A stretch of DNA of 64,000 bases, taken from positions 1-64,000 of the forward strand of contig NZ_JAGDYL010000009.1 of assembly GCF_017565705.1 (NCBI RefSeq). The letters are read 5' to 3'. The stretch is from Leucobacter ruminantium (GTDB taxonomy: Bacteria > Actinomycetota > Actinomycetes > Actinomycetales > Microbacteriaceae). Made by a program: the position numbers and the translations under genes. The notes beneath the pieces were generated by a model, which did not search any database, had not been told where the DNA came from, and was given only the letters and a program-made list of their open reading frames with translations. Below are positions 8,400 to 16,883 of the stretch, piece after piece. How positions within the stretch are numbered: position 1 is the first letter of the stretch; each line of letters opens with the position of its first letter.

Positions 8400-9587
8400 T
8401 CAGCCGCCCAGCGCCGCGGCGATGCGGTCGGGCGAGAGCGCGGCGTCGATCGCCAACTGCGCGGCGCCGAAGATCGCGGCGTTGCCGGCGGCCCGAGACG
8501 GCGCGATGGTGAGGTGCTCGGTCGAGAGCGGGATCGAGCGGGCGTAGACGACCTCGCGCACGCCGGCGACGAGGTGCTCGGCTGCCTGCGCCATCGTGCC
8601 TCCGATGACGATGGTGGACGGGTTCATGAGGCTGACGCACGCGGTCAGCACCTCGCCGATGTCGCGGCCGGCCTGCCGGATGGCCTGGATAGCGGCGACG
8701 TCGCCGCTCTTCGCGAGCGCGACGACGTCGCTCGGGCGGGCGAGCGGGCGCTCGGGCACGCTGAGCGCGCGGGCGAGGGCGCGTCCCGATGCGGCGGCCT
8801 CGAGGCAGCCGCGGTTGCCGCAGGGGCAGGGGACGTCGGCGGCTCGCGCGAGCGCGACGTGGCCGATGTCGCCGGCTGCGCCGTTGGCTCCGCGGCGCAG
8901 GGATCCCCCCGAGATCACGCCTGCACCGATGCCGCTCGCGACCTTCACGAAGATGAGGTCGGTCACGCCGGGCCAAGCGCTGCTCTGCTCGCCGAGGGCC
9001 ATGATGTTCACGTCGTTGTCCACGAGCACGGGGGCGTCGATCTCGGCCCTGATCGCGGCCGGGATGTCGAAGCGATCCCACCCTGGCATGATGGGCGGGT
9101 TGATCGGGCGGCCCGTCGAGAACTCGACCGGTCCGGGCACGCCGATACCGACGCCGGTGACCTGCTGCGCCGTGTAGCCGATGCTCGGCAGCAGCTCCGC
9201 CGCGGAGCGGAGCAGCCAGGCGATGGCGGCCTCGGGGCCTTCGGCGATCTCGCGCGGCTCCGATGCCTCGGCGAGCAGTTCTCCGTCGAGGTCGGTGACG
9301 GCGACGCGGGCGTGCAGCGCGCCGAGGTCGGCCGCCAGCACGACGCCGGCTCGGGGGTGGAACGCGATCTGCGAGGAGGGGCGACCTCCCGTCGAGGCCG
9401 CGTCGTGCACCGGTGCGACGAGACCGAGTTCGAGCAGCTGGTCGATGCGCTGCGTGATCGTGGGGCGCGAGAGGCCCGTGAGCTGGGCGAGTTCGGCGCG
9501 CGTGCGCGGCCGACCGTCGCGCAGCAGTTGTAGCAGGCCGCCCGCGGTCGAGACGAGGGGCCCGGTCTGTGGGGGGATCGGCAACAC
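8400..9587 (-). CDS. ROK-family transcriptional regulator
   Basis: About 395 residues. The N-terminal winged helix (LLRDGRPRTRAELAQLTGLS) is followed by a ROK sugar-kinase-like domain with AADLGALHARVAV and the zinc signature CPCGNRGCLEAA. ROK repressors normally bind DNA until a sugar ligand arrives. It is divergent from the Gfo/Idh-ABC operon starting at 9682 and is the obvious candidate to control it. I chose GTG 9587 because upstream codons read through the intergenic region; TTG codons nearby are alternatives, so the exact start is uncertain. Confidence 0.85.
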   Translation of the reverse strand: MLPIPPQTGPLVSTAGGLLQLLRDGRPRTRAELAQLTGLSRPTITQRIDQLLELGLVAPVHDAASTGGRPSSQIAFHPRAGVVLAADLGALHARVAVTDLDGELLAEASEPREIAEGPEAAIAWLLRSAAELLPSIGYTAQQVTGVGIGVPGPVEFSTGRPINPPIMPGWDRFDIPAAIRAEIDAPVLVDNDVNIMALGEQSSAWPGVTDLIFVKVASGIGAGVISGGSLRRGANGAAGDIGHVALARAADVPCPCGNRGCLEAAASGRALARALSVPERPLARPSDVVALAKSGDVAAIQAIRQAGRDIGEVLTACVSLMNPSTIVIGGTMAQAAEHLVAGVREVVYARSIPLSTEHLTIAPSRAAGNAAIFGAAQLAIDAALSPDRIAAALGG

Positions 9588-9588
9588 G

Positions 9589-9640
9589 CTTTCAGTTAAG
9601 CACAGCCTCAAGTCGATAACGGTTTGGTTACTTATGAAAG
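9589..9640. promoter_or_regulatory. Candidate operator between ROK gene and its divergent operon
   Basis: CTTTCAGTTAAG (9589-9600) and CTTATGAAAG (9631-9640) form an imperfect dyad (10 paired positions with a 2-nt gap). A smaller dyad, GATAAC-N6-GTTAC, lies between them. Placement just upstream of the TTGACA of the 9682 operon fits repressor binding. Sequence-only inference. Confidence 0.35.
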
Positions 9641-9644
9641 ATGC

Positions 9645-9675
9645 TTGACAAAAGTAGTTCTCGAAGTTGCATGAT
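9645..9675 (+). promoter_or_regulatory. Promoter of the Gfo/Idh-ABC operon
   Basis: A perfect TTGACA (9645-9650) is followed by CATGAT (9670-9675). The spacer of 19 is long. The ATG at 9682 begins 6 nt after the -10 hexamer, so the first transcript would be leaderless. Confidence 0.45.
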
Positions 9676-9681
9676 GGGCAT

Positions 9682-10782
9682 ATGCCCACACCGACAGTGC
9701 TGTCACCCAGGTCGCCGCGCATCGGCATGCTCGGCGCCGGTTTCATGGCGCGCACGCATACGGCCGCGGCGCGAGTCGCCCGAGCCGATCTCGCCGCCCT
9801 CGCCTCCTCGTCGCCGGAGACGGCCTCCCGGGCCGCGGCCGAGCTCGGCTACGCGAGCGCGACGACCGCCGATGAGCTCATCGCCTCGGGGCTCGACGTC
9901 GTGCACGTCTGCACGCCGAACCCCACCCACGTCGACTACGCGCGGGCGGCACTGCGAGCCGGCGCGCACGTGATCTGCGAGAAGCCGCTCGCCACGAGCG
10001 CCGCCGAGGCGCGGGAGCTGGCCGCCGAGGCGGAGCGGGCCGGCCGTCCCGGCGCCGTGCCGTTCGTCTACCGCTACCATCCGATGGTCCGCGAGGCCCG
10101 CGCCCGCATCGCCGAGGGGGAGGCGGGAGCCGTTCTCACGATCTCGGGCCACTACCTCCAGGACTGGTTGCTCGACCCGGGCGACGACGACTGGCGCGTG
10201 AGCTCCGAGAGCGGCGGACCGTCCCGCGCCTTCGCCGACATCGGCTCCCACCTCGTCGATCTGCTCGAGTTCGTGAGCGGCGATCGGATCGCGCGGCTCG
10301 CGGCCGTCACCCGCACGGTGCACCCCGAGCGCGGGGGCCGGGCGGTCACGACGGAGGACACGGCGGCGCTCGCCGTCGAGCTCGCGGGCGGCGGCATCGG
10401 CACCCTCCTCGTCTCGCAGGTCGCCCCGGGCCGGAAGAACGGCCTGACCCTCGAGATCGCGGGCTCGCGCGAGAGCCTGCGCTTCGAGCAGGAGGACCCG
10501 GAACGGCTCTGGGTCGGCAGGCGGGGCCACTCGCTCCTGCTGCGTCGCGATCCGGACACGCTCGGTGCCGACGCTGCGCGGCTGTCACCGCTGCCCGCCG
10601 GGCATCCGCAGGGCTACCAGGACGCGTTCAACGCCTTCGTCGCCGACGCCTACGCCGCCGCGGCCGGCGAGACGCCCGCCGGACTGCCGACCTTCGCCGA
10701 CGGGGCCCGCGCGGCCGTCATCACCGACGCCGTGCTCGCATCTGCCAGCGCCGGCACCTGGGTGGAGGTGAGCGCGGAATGA
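9682..10782 (+). CDS. Gfo/Idh/MocA-family sugar dehydrogenase
   Basis: 366 residues. The Rossmann motif GMLGAGFMARTH (15-26) binds NAD(P); EKPLA (100-104) is the family's catalytic-Lys motif; ADIGSHLVDLLE carries the Asp and His of the active site. Members oxidise or epimerise sugars, inositols and their derivatives. It is the first gene of an operon, overlapping the ABC ATPase start by ATGA. An in-frame ATG at 9667 lies inside the proposed promoter and is not used here. The pairing with a CUT2 transporter and two isomerases downstream suggests it oxidises the imported sugar. Confidence 0.9.
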   Translation: MPTPTVLSPRSPRIGMLGAGFMARTHTAAARVARADLAALASSSPETASRAAAELGYASATTADELIASGLDVVHVCTPNPTHVDYARAALRAGAHVICEKPLATSAAEARELAAEAERAGRPGAVPFVYRYHPMVREARARIAEGEAGAVLTISGHYLQDWLLDPGDDDWRVSSESGGPSRAFADIGSHLVDLLEFVSGDRIARLAAVTRTVHPERGGRAVTTEDTAALAVELAGGGIGTLLVSQVAPGRKNGLTLEIAGSRESLRFEQEDPERLWVGRRGHSLLLRRDPDTLGADAARLSPLPAGHPQGYQDAFNAFVADAYAAAAGETPAGLPTFADGARAAVITDAVLASASAGTWVEVSAE

Positions 10783-12374
10783 GCGCGATCGCCCCGGATC
10801 TCCCGCCGACACCGAAGGCTTCGACCGCCGTCGCGACCGCGGCGCCGGTACTCTCCGTCTCCGATGTGCGCAAGCAGTTCTTCGGCGTCGAGGTGCTGCA
10901 CGGCGTCTCGCTCGAGCTCGTTCCCGGCACGGTGCACGGCCTCGTCGGCGAGAACGGTGCGGGCAAGTCGACGCTCATGAAGATCATCGCGGGCGTGCAC
11001 CGGCGCGACGGCGGCGACGTGCGGTTCGACGGCGCGAGCGTCGACTTCGGCCACCCGGTCGAGGCGGCGGCCGCGGGTGTCGCGACCGTGTTCCAGGAGT
11101 TCAACCTGCTGCCGGACCGCACGGTCGCCCAGAACGTGTTCCTCGGCCGCGAGCCGCGCCGCCGCGGCTTCGTCGACGTCGCCGCGATGCGCCGCGACAC
11201 GGCTGCCCTGCTCGACGACCTCGGCATCGCGGGCATCTCGCCCGACGCCGCCGTGGGCGGCCTGACGGTCGCCGAGCAGCAGATCGTCGAGATCGTGAAG
11301 GCCCTCTCCGTCGACGCCCGGGTGATCTCGATGGACGAGCCCACGGCCGCCCTCGCCGACCACGAGGTCTCGATCCTGTACCGCGTGATCCGCCGCCTGC
11401 GCGACCGGGGCGTCGCTATCCTCTACGTCTCCCACCGCCTGAAGGAGATCTTCGACCTCTGCGACACGATCACCGTCATGAAGGACGGCTCCCTCGTTTC
11501 GACCGGTCCGGCTGCGGAGCTCGACCAGGCCACGCTCGTGCGTCGTATGGTGGGGCGCCCGATCAGCGCGTTCTTCCCCGATCCCGAGCCCGGCACCGAA
11601 CGCGGCGCAGCGCTCGTCGAGGTGCGCGGCGGCGGCAACACGCAGCTCGACGGGATCGACCTCGAGCTGCGCGCCGGCGAGGTGGTGGGGCTCTCGGGCC
11701 TCCAGGGATCGGGCCGCACGGAACTCGTCGAAGCCATCTTCGGCGCCGCGCCCTTCACCCGCGGCGAGCTGCGCGTCGGCGGCTCCGCAGTGCGCATCGC
11801 GCGGCCGCGGCAGGCGGTGCGGCGGGGGATCGCCCTCGTCACCGAGGATCGCAAGCGCACGGGCCTCGCCCTGAACCAGTCGATCCTCGACAACGCGCTG
11901 CTCGCCATCCGCAGCGTATTCCCCGGGCGTACGAGGGCCAAGCGCGCCGAGATCCCCGGCGTCTTCACCTCACTCGAACTCGTGAGCCAGGGCCTCGGGC
12001 AGGAAGTGCAGGCGCTGTCCGGCGGCAACCAGCAGAAGGTGGTGCTCGCGAAGTGGCTCGCGACCGGGCCGCGGGTCGTGCTCCTCGACGAGCCGACGCG
12101 CGGCATCGACGTGGGCGCGAAGATCGCGGTCTACCGCCTGATCCGATCCCTCGCCGCGCAGGGCGTGGCGATCCTGCTGGTGTCGAGCGAACTCCCGGAG
12201 GTGATCGGCATGGCCGACCGGATTCTCGTGATGCGCGACGGTCGGCTCGCGGGCGAACTGTCCGCGGGAGCGAGCGAGGAGGCCGTGCTGGCCCTCGCGA
12301 CCGGAGCGGAGGAGGGCGAGGGATCGGCGCCGACCGTCCGACCCGCCGCGGACCGGAACGGAGGCGCGCGATGA
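10779..12374 (+). CDS. Sugar ABC transporter ATP-binding protein (CUT2, two NBDs)
   Basis: 531 residues with two nucleotide-binding domains. Walker A GENGAGKST is at 57-65, with Walker B ISMDEPTA. The second half has the degenerate P-loop GLQGSGRTELVEAIFG but the canonical signature LSGGNQQKVVLAKWL and Walker B LLDEPTRGIDVG, the usual pattern of RbsA/XylG/MglA proteins. It drives sugar uptake with the two permeases that follow. Start and stop overlaps (ATGA) on both sides indicate translational coupling. Confidence 0.94.
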   Translation: MSAIAPDLPPTPKASTAVATAAPVLSVSDVRKQFFGVEVLHGVSLELVPGTVHGLVGENGAGKSTLMKIIAGVHRRDGGDVRFDGASVDFGHPVEAAAAGVATVFQEFNLLPDRTVAQNVFLGREPRRRGFVDVAAMRRDTAALLDDLGIAGISPDAAVGGLTVAEQQIVEIVKALSVDARVISMDEPTAALADHEVSILYRVIRRLRDRGVAILYVSHRLKEIFDLCDTITVMKDGSLVSTGPAAELDQATLVRRMVGRPISAFFPDPEPGTERGAALVEVRGGGNTQLDGIDLELRAGEVVGLSGLQGSGRTELVEAIFGAAPFTRGELRVGGSAVRIARPRQAVRRGIALVTEDRKRTGLALNQSILDNALLAIRSVFPGRTRAKRAEIPGVFTSLELVSQGLGQEVQALSGGNQQKVVLAKWLATGPRVVLLDEPTRGIDVGAKIAVYRLIRSLAAQGVAILLVSSELPEVIGMADRILVMRDGRLAGELSAGASEEAVLALATGAEEGEGSAPTVRPAADRNGGAR

Positions 12375-13423
12375 ACTCGCTCTCGGCGCGCCTGCGACGC
12401 CTCGACACGACCGCGATCGTCGCCATCGCGCTCGTCGCGGTGCTCGTCGTGAGCGCGGTGCTCGTCGCCACGCTCGGCCGCAACCTGTTCAGCCCGGGCA
12501 GCATCCGCGACATCCTCACCGGCATGAGCGTTCTGGGCTTCGTCGCCATCGGCCAGACGCTCGTGGTGCTCGGCGGATCCCTCGACCTCTCCGTGCCCTA
12601 CGTCGTCAGCCTCACGAGCCTCGTCGCCGCTCAGACCATGAACGGCAGCACCGGGATGATCGTGCCCGGCGTGCTGCTCGCCCTCGCCGTCGCGGCGCTC
12701 GTCGGCCTCGCGAACGGCCTGATCGTCACCTACCTCCGCGTGCACGGCTTCGTCACGACGCTCGGCGTGGGGCTCATGCTCAAGGGCTACCTCGACACGA
12801 ACTACCAGGGCACGGCCGGAGAGGCGCCGTGGGCGTTCCAGTTGTTCGGCGCCACGGGCATCGGTCCCGTGCCGATCTCGACCATCGTGATGCTCGCCTG
12901 CGCCGGGATCGTCGCCCTGCTGCTCGCCCGCAGCAGCTTCGGCCACCACCTGTTCGCCGTCGGCGGCAATGCCGAGGTGGCGCGCCTCTCCGGCGTGCGC
13001 ACGCGGCGGCCGCTCATCGTCGCGCACGTGCTCTGCTCGGTGTTCGCGGGCCTCGCGGGTCTGCTCCTCGCGAGCCGTCTCGGGCTCGGCAGCCCCACCG
13101 TCGGCTCGCAGGGCGGCTACGACCTGCTGTCGATCGCCGCCGTGGTGCTCGGCGGGACGCTGCTCGCCGGCGGCCGCGGCTCGATCTGGGGCACCATCGG
13201 GGGCGTCGCGATCTTCGCGGTGCTCGACAACCTGATGAGCGTCGCCCAGGTCAACCCGTTCCTCAAGGACGTGGTGCGCGGCGTGGTGATCATCATCGCG
13301 GTCGCCGTCTACTCGCGCCGGCGCACGGTGGCGCGCCGCGAGCGCTTCACCCGAACGGGGGACGCGGCGCCGAGCGGAGCCGCCGTCACCGCGCCGACCG
13401 CGAGCGAAGGGAGCATCCGATGA
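12371..13423 (+). CDS. Sugar ABC transporter permease 1 (CUT2)
   Basis: 350 residues with about 8-10 transmembrane helices and the BPD_transp_2 pattern: GQTLVVLGGSLDLSVPYVVSL near the N-terminus and GNAEVARLSGVRTRR in the cytoplasmic loop. It overlaps the ATPase gene by 4 nt and the second permease by 4 nt. CUT2 systems often use a homodimer; here two different permeases are encoded, pointing to a heterodimer. Confidence 0.92.
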   Translation: MNSLSARLRRLDTTAIVAIALVAVLVVSAVLVATLGRNLFSPGSIRDILTGMSVLGFVAIGQTLVVLGGSLDLSVPYVVSLTSLVAAQTMNGSTGMIVPGVLLALAVAALVGLANGLIVTYLRVHGFVTTLGVGLMLKGYLDTNYQGTAGEAPWAFQLFGATGIGPVPISTIVMLACAGIVALLLARSSFGHHLFAVGGNAEVARLSGVRTRRPLIVAHVLCSVFAGLAGLLLASRLGLGSPTVGSQGGYDLLSIAAVVLGGTLLAGGRGSIWGTIGGVAIFAVLDNLMSVAQVNPFLKDVVRGVVIIIAVAVYSRRRTVARRERFTRTGDAAPSGAAVTAPTASEGSIR

Positions 13424-14547
13424 GCGCCGCATCGACGACCGCCGGGGCCGGGCGCCTCGCGAGCCTCGGCCGCCGCCTCGTCAGCCCGCGCGGAGCGGTC
13501 TACCTGCTGCTGGTGGTGCTCCTCGTCGCCGTCGCCGTGCTCAACCCCTCCTTCGCGGAACCGGGTCAGCTCGTCCGCTACATCCAACGGGTCGCGCCGA
13601 TCGCGATCGTCGCGATCGGGCAGTACTTCGTCATCGTGAGCGGCGAGTTCGACCTCTCGCAGGGGTCCCTCGTCACCACTCAGGTCGTGCTCGCCGGCAC
13701 CCTCATCGGGCAGGACGACGCGAAGACCCTGCCGGTGCTGCTGCTCCTCATCGGCATCGGCATCGGCGTCGTCGTCGGCATCGTGAACGGCCTCGTCACG
13801 ACCCTGCTCCGCGTGCCGTCGTTCATCGTGACGCTCGGCATGATGCTCGTGCTCTACGGCGGCGTCATGTGGCTCACGGGAGGCGCCGCCACGGGCAACC
13901 CCGCCGACTCGTTCCGGCAGATCGGCCGCGGGGGCATCACGGGGCTGCCGGTCATCGGCCTGCTGCCGTGGAGCGTGCTCGTGCTCGCCGCGGTCGTCGC
14001 GCTGGCCGTGTGGCTCACCCGCAGGCCCTTCGGCCGCAGCCTCATCGCGATCGGCGACAACCCCGCGGCGGGCGCCTTCGCCGGCGCCTCGGTGTGGAGC
14101 ACCAAGACGACCGCCTTCGTGATCTCCTCGCTCAGCGCGACCACCGCAGGCGTGCTGCTCGTCGGCTACGCGGGCGTGCACCCCTCGGTCGGGAGGGGCT
14201 ACGAGTTCATCGCCATCACGGCGGTCGTGCTCGGCGGAGTGGTGCTCGGTGGCGGCCGCGGCACGGTGTGGGGCGCGCTCGCGGGCGCCTTCGCGCTCGA
14301 GACCCTGTTCACCCTGCTCAACTTCACCTCGATCCCGTCGACGATGCGCGACGCGATCCAGGGCGCCATCATCATCGCCGCGGTCGCCTACTCCGGCGCC
14401 GTCTTCCGCAGCCGCCGGCGCGCCCCCGCAGCGGTCACCGCACCACCCGGATCCCCCGGGTCATCAGCGACGGGGAGCACCCCGTCACCCGATCCCGCCG
14501 GCATCGCCGCCGCGCGGGGCGACGATACGAAGGAGAATCGATCATGA
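13420..14547 (+). CDS. Sugar ABC transporter permease 2 (CUT2)
   Basis: 375 residues, about 9 membrane helices, BPD_transp_2 family. IVSGEFDLSQGSLV and GDNPAAGAFAGASVWSTK correspond to the same motifs as in the first permease, but the proteins are clearly diverged. The C-terminus carries a hydrophilic Pro/Ser-rich tail of about 40 residues that is unusual for the family. It overlaps permease 1 by ATGA and the binding-protein gene by 4 nt at 14544. Confidence 0.92.
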   Translation: MSAASTTAGAGRLASLGRRLVSPRGAVYLLLVVLLVAVAVLNPSFAEPGQLVRYIQRVAPIAIVAIGQYFVIVSGEFDLSQGSLVTTQVVLAGTLIGQDDAKTLPVLLLLIGIGIGVVVGIVNGLVTTLLRVPSFIVTLGMMLVLYGGVMWLTGGAATGNPADSFRQIGRGGITGLPVIGLLPWSVLVLAAVVALAVWLTRRPFGRSLIAIGDNPAAGAFAGASVWSTKTTAFVISSLSATTAGVLLVGYAGVHPSVGRGYEFIAITAVVLGGVVLGGGRGTVWGALAGAFALETLFTLLNFTSIPSTMRDAIQGAIIIAAVAYSGAVFRSRRRAPAAVTAPPGSPGSSATGSTPSPDPAGIAAARGDDTKENRS

Positions 14548-15743
14548 AACGATCGCTGAGAGTCACGGCGGGCCTCGTCGGCGCGGCGTCGCTGATCCTG
14601 CTGGCGGGGTGCACGACCGATCCGTCGGTCGAGGCCCCGAAGGACGGCGCGGAGGAGACCGCGACCGACTGGTTCGATCAGGAGCTCTACGACAAGCAGG
14701 ACGCCGAGCGCTCCGTCGTGCCCGAGGGCCCCGAGGAGCAGCCCTACCTGCAGACCATCAACGCCGAGCTGCGCGACACCGCCGAGTTCGCCTCGTCCGG
14801 CCCGAAGAAGCTCTGCTTCGCCAACGCCTCGATCTCGAACCCCTGGCGCCAGACCGGCTGGATCACCATGAACGAGCAGTTCAAGGTGCTGCAGGAGGCG
14901 GGCGTCTTCTCCGAGATGGAGACCCGCGACGCGAAGGACAGCGACGACACCCAAATCGCCGACATCGACTACTTCATCTCCGAGGGCGACTGCGACGGCT
15001 TCATCATCTCGCCGAACTCGACCGCCGCGCTCACCCCGGCCGTCGAGCGCGCCTGCGAGACCGGGAAGCCCGTCGTCGTCTTCGACCGCGGCGTGCAGAC
15101 CGACTGCGCCGTCACCTTCATCCACCCCATCGGCGGCTTCGCCTGGGGCATCGACACCGCAGAGTTCCTCAGCGACAACCTGAAGGAAGGCGACAAGGTC
15201 GTCGCGCTGCGCATCCTGCCCGGCGTCGACGTGCTCGAGCAGCGCTGGGCCGCCGCCGAGAAGATCTTCGAGGAGAACGGCATCGAGGCGGTCGACTACT
15301 TCACCGGCGCCGACCCCGCCGAGATCAAGAAGATCATCTCCGACGAGCTCGCGAAGGGCGATGTGCAGGGCGTCTGGATGGACGCCGGCGACGGTGCCGT
15401 CGCAGCGATCGAGGCCTTCGAGGACGCTGACAAGGACTACCCGGTCATGACCGGTGAGGACGAGATGAGCTTCCTGCGCAAGTGGAAGGACACGGGCCTC
15501 ACCGGCCTCGCCCCCGTCTACTCGAACTTCCAGTGGCGCACGCCGCTGCTCGCGATGCAGAAGATCTTCGCCGGCGAGCAGGTGCCGCAGGAGTGGGTGC
15601 TCCCGCAGAGCCCCATCACCGCCGAGGAGCTCGACGGCTACCTCGAGGCGAACGAGGGCATGCCCGACGGCCACTACGCCAAGTTCGGCGGCGAGGACCT
15701 TCCGGGCTACCCGAAGCTCTGGCAGGATCGGGTCATCCCGTAG
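14544..15743 (+). CDS. Sugar ABC transporter substrate-binding lipoprotein
   Basis: 399 residues. Lipoprotein signal peptide: MKRSLR, hydrophobic core, lipobox LLAGC with Cys23. The mature part is a type I periplasmic-binding fold (FANASISNPWRQ, DGFIISPNSTAAL, VVVFDRGVQTDC) and should sit on the outer face of the membrane. It is preceded by AAGGAGA. Mature-chain Cys residues (CFANA, GDCDG, ACETG, TDCAV) may form disulfides. Last gene of the operon before a strong hairpin. Confidence 0.92.
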   Translation: MKRSLRVTAGLVGAASLILLAGCTTDPSVEAPKDGAEETATDWFDQELYDKQDAERSVVPEGPEEQPYLQTINAELRDTAEFASSGPKKLCFANASISNPWRQTGWITMNEQFKVLQEAGVFSEMETRDAKDSDDTQIADIDYFISEGDCDGFIISPNSTAALTPAVERACETGKPVVVFDRGVQTDCAVTFIHPIGGFAWGIDTAEFLSDNLKEGDKVVALRILPGVDVLEQRWAAAEKIFEENGIEAVDYFTGADPAEIKKIISDELAKGDVQGVWMDAGDGAVAAIEAFEDADKDYPVMTGEDEMSFLRKWKDTGLTGLAPVYSNFQWRTPLLAMQKIFAGEQVPQEWVLPQSPITAEELDGYLEANEGMPDGHYAKFGGEDLPGYPKLWQDRVIP

Positions 15744-15784
15744 TAGGTCTGCCCGGTGGGGCGGAGGCCGCGGAGACTTGGGCA

Positions 15785-15819
15785 GGGAACCCCGGCGCGT
15801 CGCAAGCGCCGGGGTTCCC
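15785..15819 (+). terminator. Strong hairpin after the first ABC operon
   Basis: GGGAACCCCGGCGC (15785-15798) pairs perfectly over 14 bp with GCGCCGGGGTTCCC (15806-15819), loop of 7 nt. There is no U-tract, so it may be a non-canonical actinobacterial terminator or part of the larger folded element that begins at 15818. Confidence 0.65.
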
Positions 15820-15978
15820 GCGGGAACGAATCTCTCGGAGACTAGGGCAAGGGATCCCCGCGTGTTTGTTCACGCGGCCGTGTGCCGCGGTTCACGTCGC
15901 TACGAAACGCTGGCGCGTTTCGTTTCACGCGACGTGCACGCGAACCTTGATGCGTCTCCGAGAGCTTCGCTCCCGCGG
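15818..15978. repeat. 161-bp folded element bounded by 25-bp inverted repeats
   Basis: The ends 15818-15842 and 15954-15978 are inverted copies matching at 23 of 25 positions. Inside lie further hairpins: CCGCGTG-N6-CACGCGG near 15857-15876, and a stem in which CGTCGC, CGAAACG pair with CGTTTCG, GCGACG (about 15896-15943). I see no reading frame with coding character. It ends about 40 bp before the isomerase ATG. It may be a miniature mobile palindrome, a structured RNA or an operon-spacer terminator. Confidence 0.6.
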
Positions 15979-16016
15979 GCACGACGAATGAGCGATGAAC
16001 CCGGTGAGGGGGCAGC

Positions 16017-16883
16017 ATGCAGCGAGAGCTCGGAGTGAACACGTGGGTGTGGGCGTCGCCGCTCGACGACGCGGGCCTGCTCGCGATCGCGGAGCGGGCG
16101 CGGCGCATCGGATACTCGCTGCTCGAGCTGCCCGTCGAGACGCCGGGCGACTGGACGCCCGCGCTCGCCGCCGAGCGGCTCGCCGAACTCGGCATGGGCG
16201 CCCGGGTGGTCGGTGCGATGGGGGAGGGGCGCGACCTCCTCGATCCCTCGACCCGCGCCGGCACGCAGGCCTACCTGCGGCACTGCGTCGACGTTGCAGT
16301 GGCGGTCGGATCGCCCACCGTCGCAGGTCCGTTCACGGCCCGCACCGGGCGGGTGTGGCGCATGACGGCCGCGGAGCGCGCGGACGCCGTGCGGGCACTG
16401 CGCGGATCCCTCGCCCCTCTCTCGGACTATGCCGCCGAGCGCGGCGTGACGCTCGCCATCGAGCCCCTCAACCGCTACGAGACGAGCCTCATCAACACCG
16501 TGGAGCAGGCACTCGACGCCCTCGACCCCCTGCTGGGCCCGGGCCTCGGCCTCGCGCTCGACAGCTACCATCTCAACATCGAGGAGCGCTGCCCCGCCGC
16601 AGCCATCCGAGCCGCGGGCTCCCGCATCGCCGTGATGCAGGTGTGCGGCAACGACCGCGGCCCCGCAGGGCCCGACCACACCGACTGGCCCGGCATCCTC
16701 GACGCGCTCGACGACGCGGGCTACGCCGGCCCGCTCACCCTCGAGAGCTTCACCGGGGACAACGACACGATCGCGACCGCCGCATCGATCTGGCGGCCCC
16801 TGTCCGAGAGTCAGGACGAGCTGGCCCGCATCACCCACGACTTCCTCACCGATCTGCAGCAGCGAAGGAGCCGCCGACCATGA
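16017..16883 (+). CDS. Sugar epimerase/isomerase of the tagatose-3-epimerase type (metal ligand altered)
   Basis: 288 residues, xylose-isomerase-like TIM barrel (AP_endonuc_2). Alignment by eye to D-tagatose/psicose 3-epimerases gives metal ligands Glu149 (AIEPLNRYETS), Asp182 (LDSYHLN) and Glu243 (TLESF). The usual His of the HxGExNR motif appears to be Gln208 (QVCGNDR), with the Arg kept. GAGGGGG precedes the ATG. It is coupled to the next isomerase by ATGA. It probably acts on the product of the upstream dehydrogenase; substrate unknown. Confidence 0.85.
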   Translation: MQRELGVNTWVWASPLDDAGLLAIAERARRIGYSLLELPVETPGDWTPALAAERLAELGMGARVVGAMGEGRDLLDPSTRAGTQAYLRHCVDVAVAVGSPTVAGPFTARTGRVWRMTAAERADAVRALRGSLAPLSDYAAERGVTLAIEPLNRYETSLINTVEQALDALDPLLGPGLGLALDSYHLNIEERCPAAAIRAAGSRIAVMQVCGNDRGPAGPDHTDWPGILDALDDAGYAGPLTLESFTGDNDTIATAASIWRPLSESQDELARITHDFLTDLQQRRSRRP

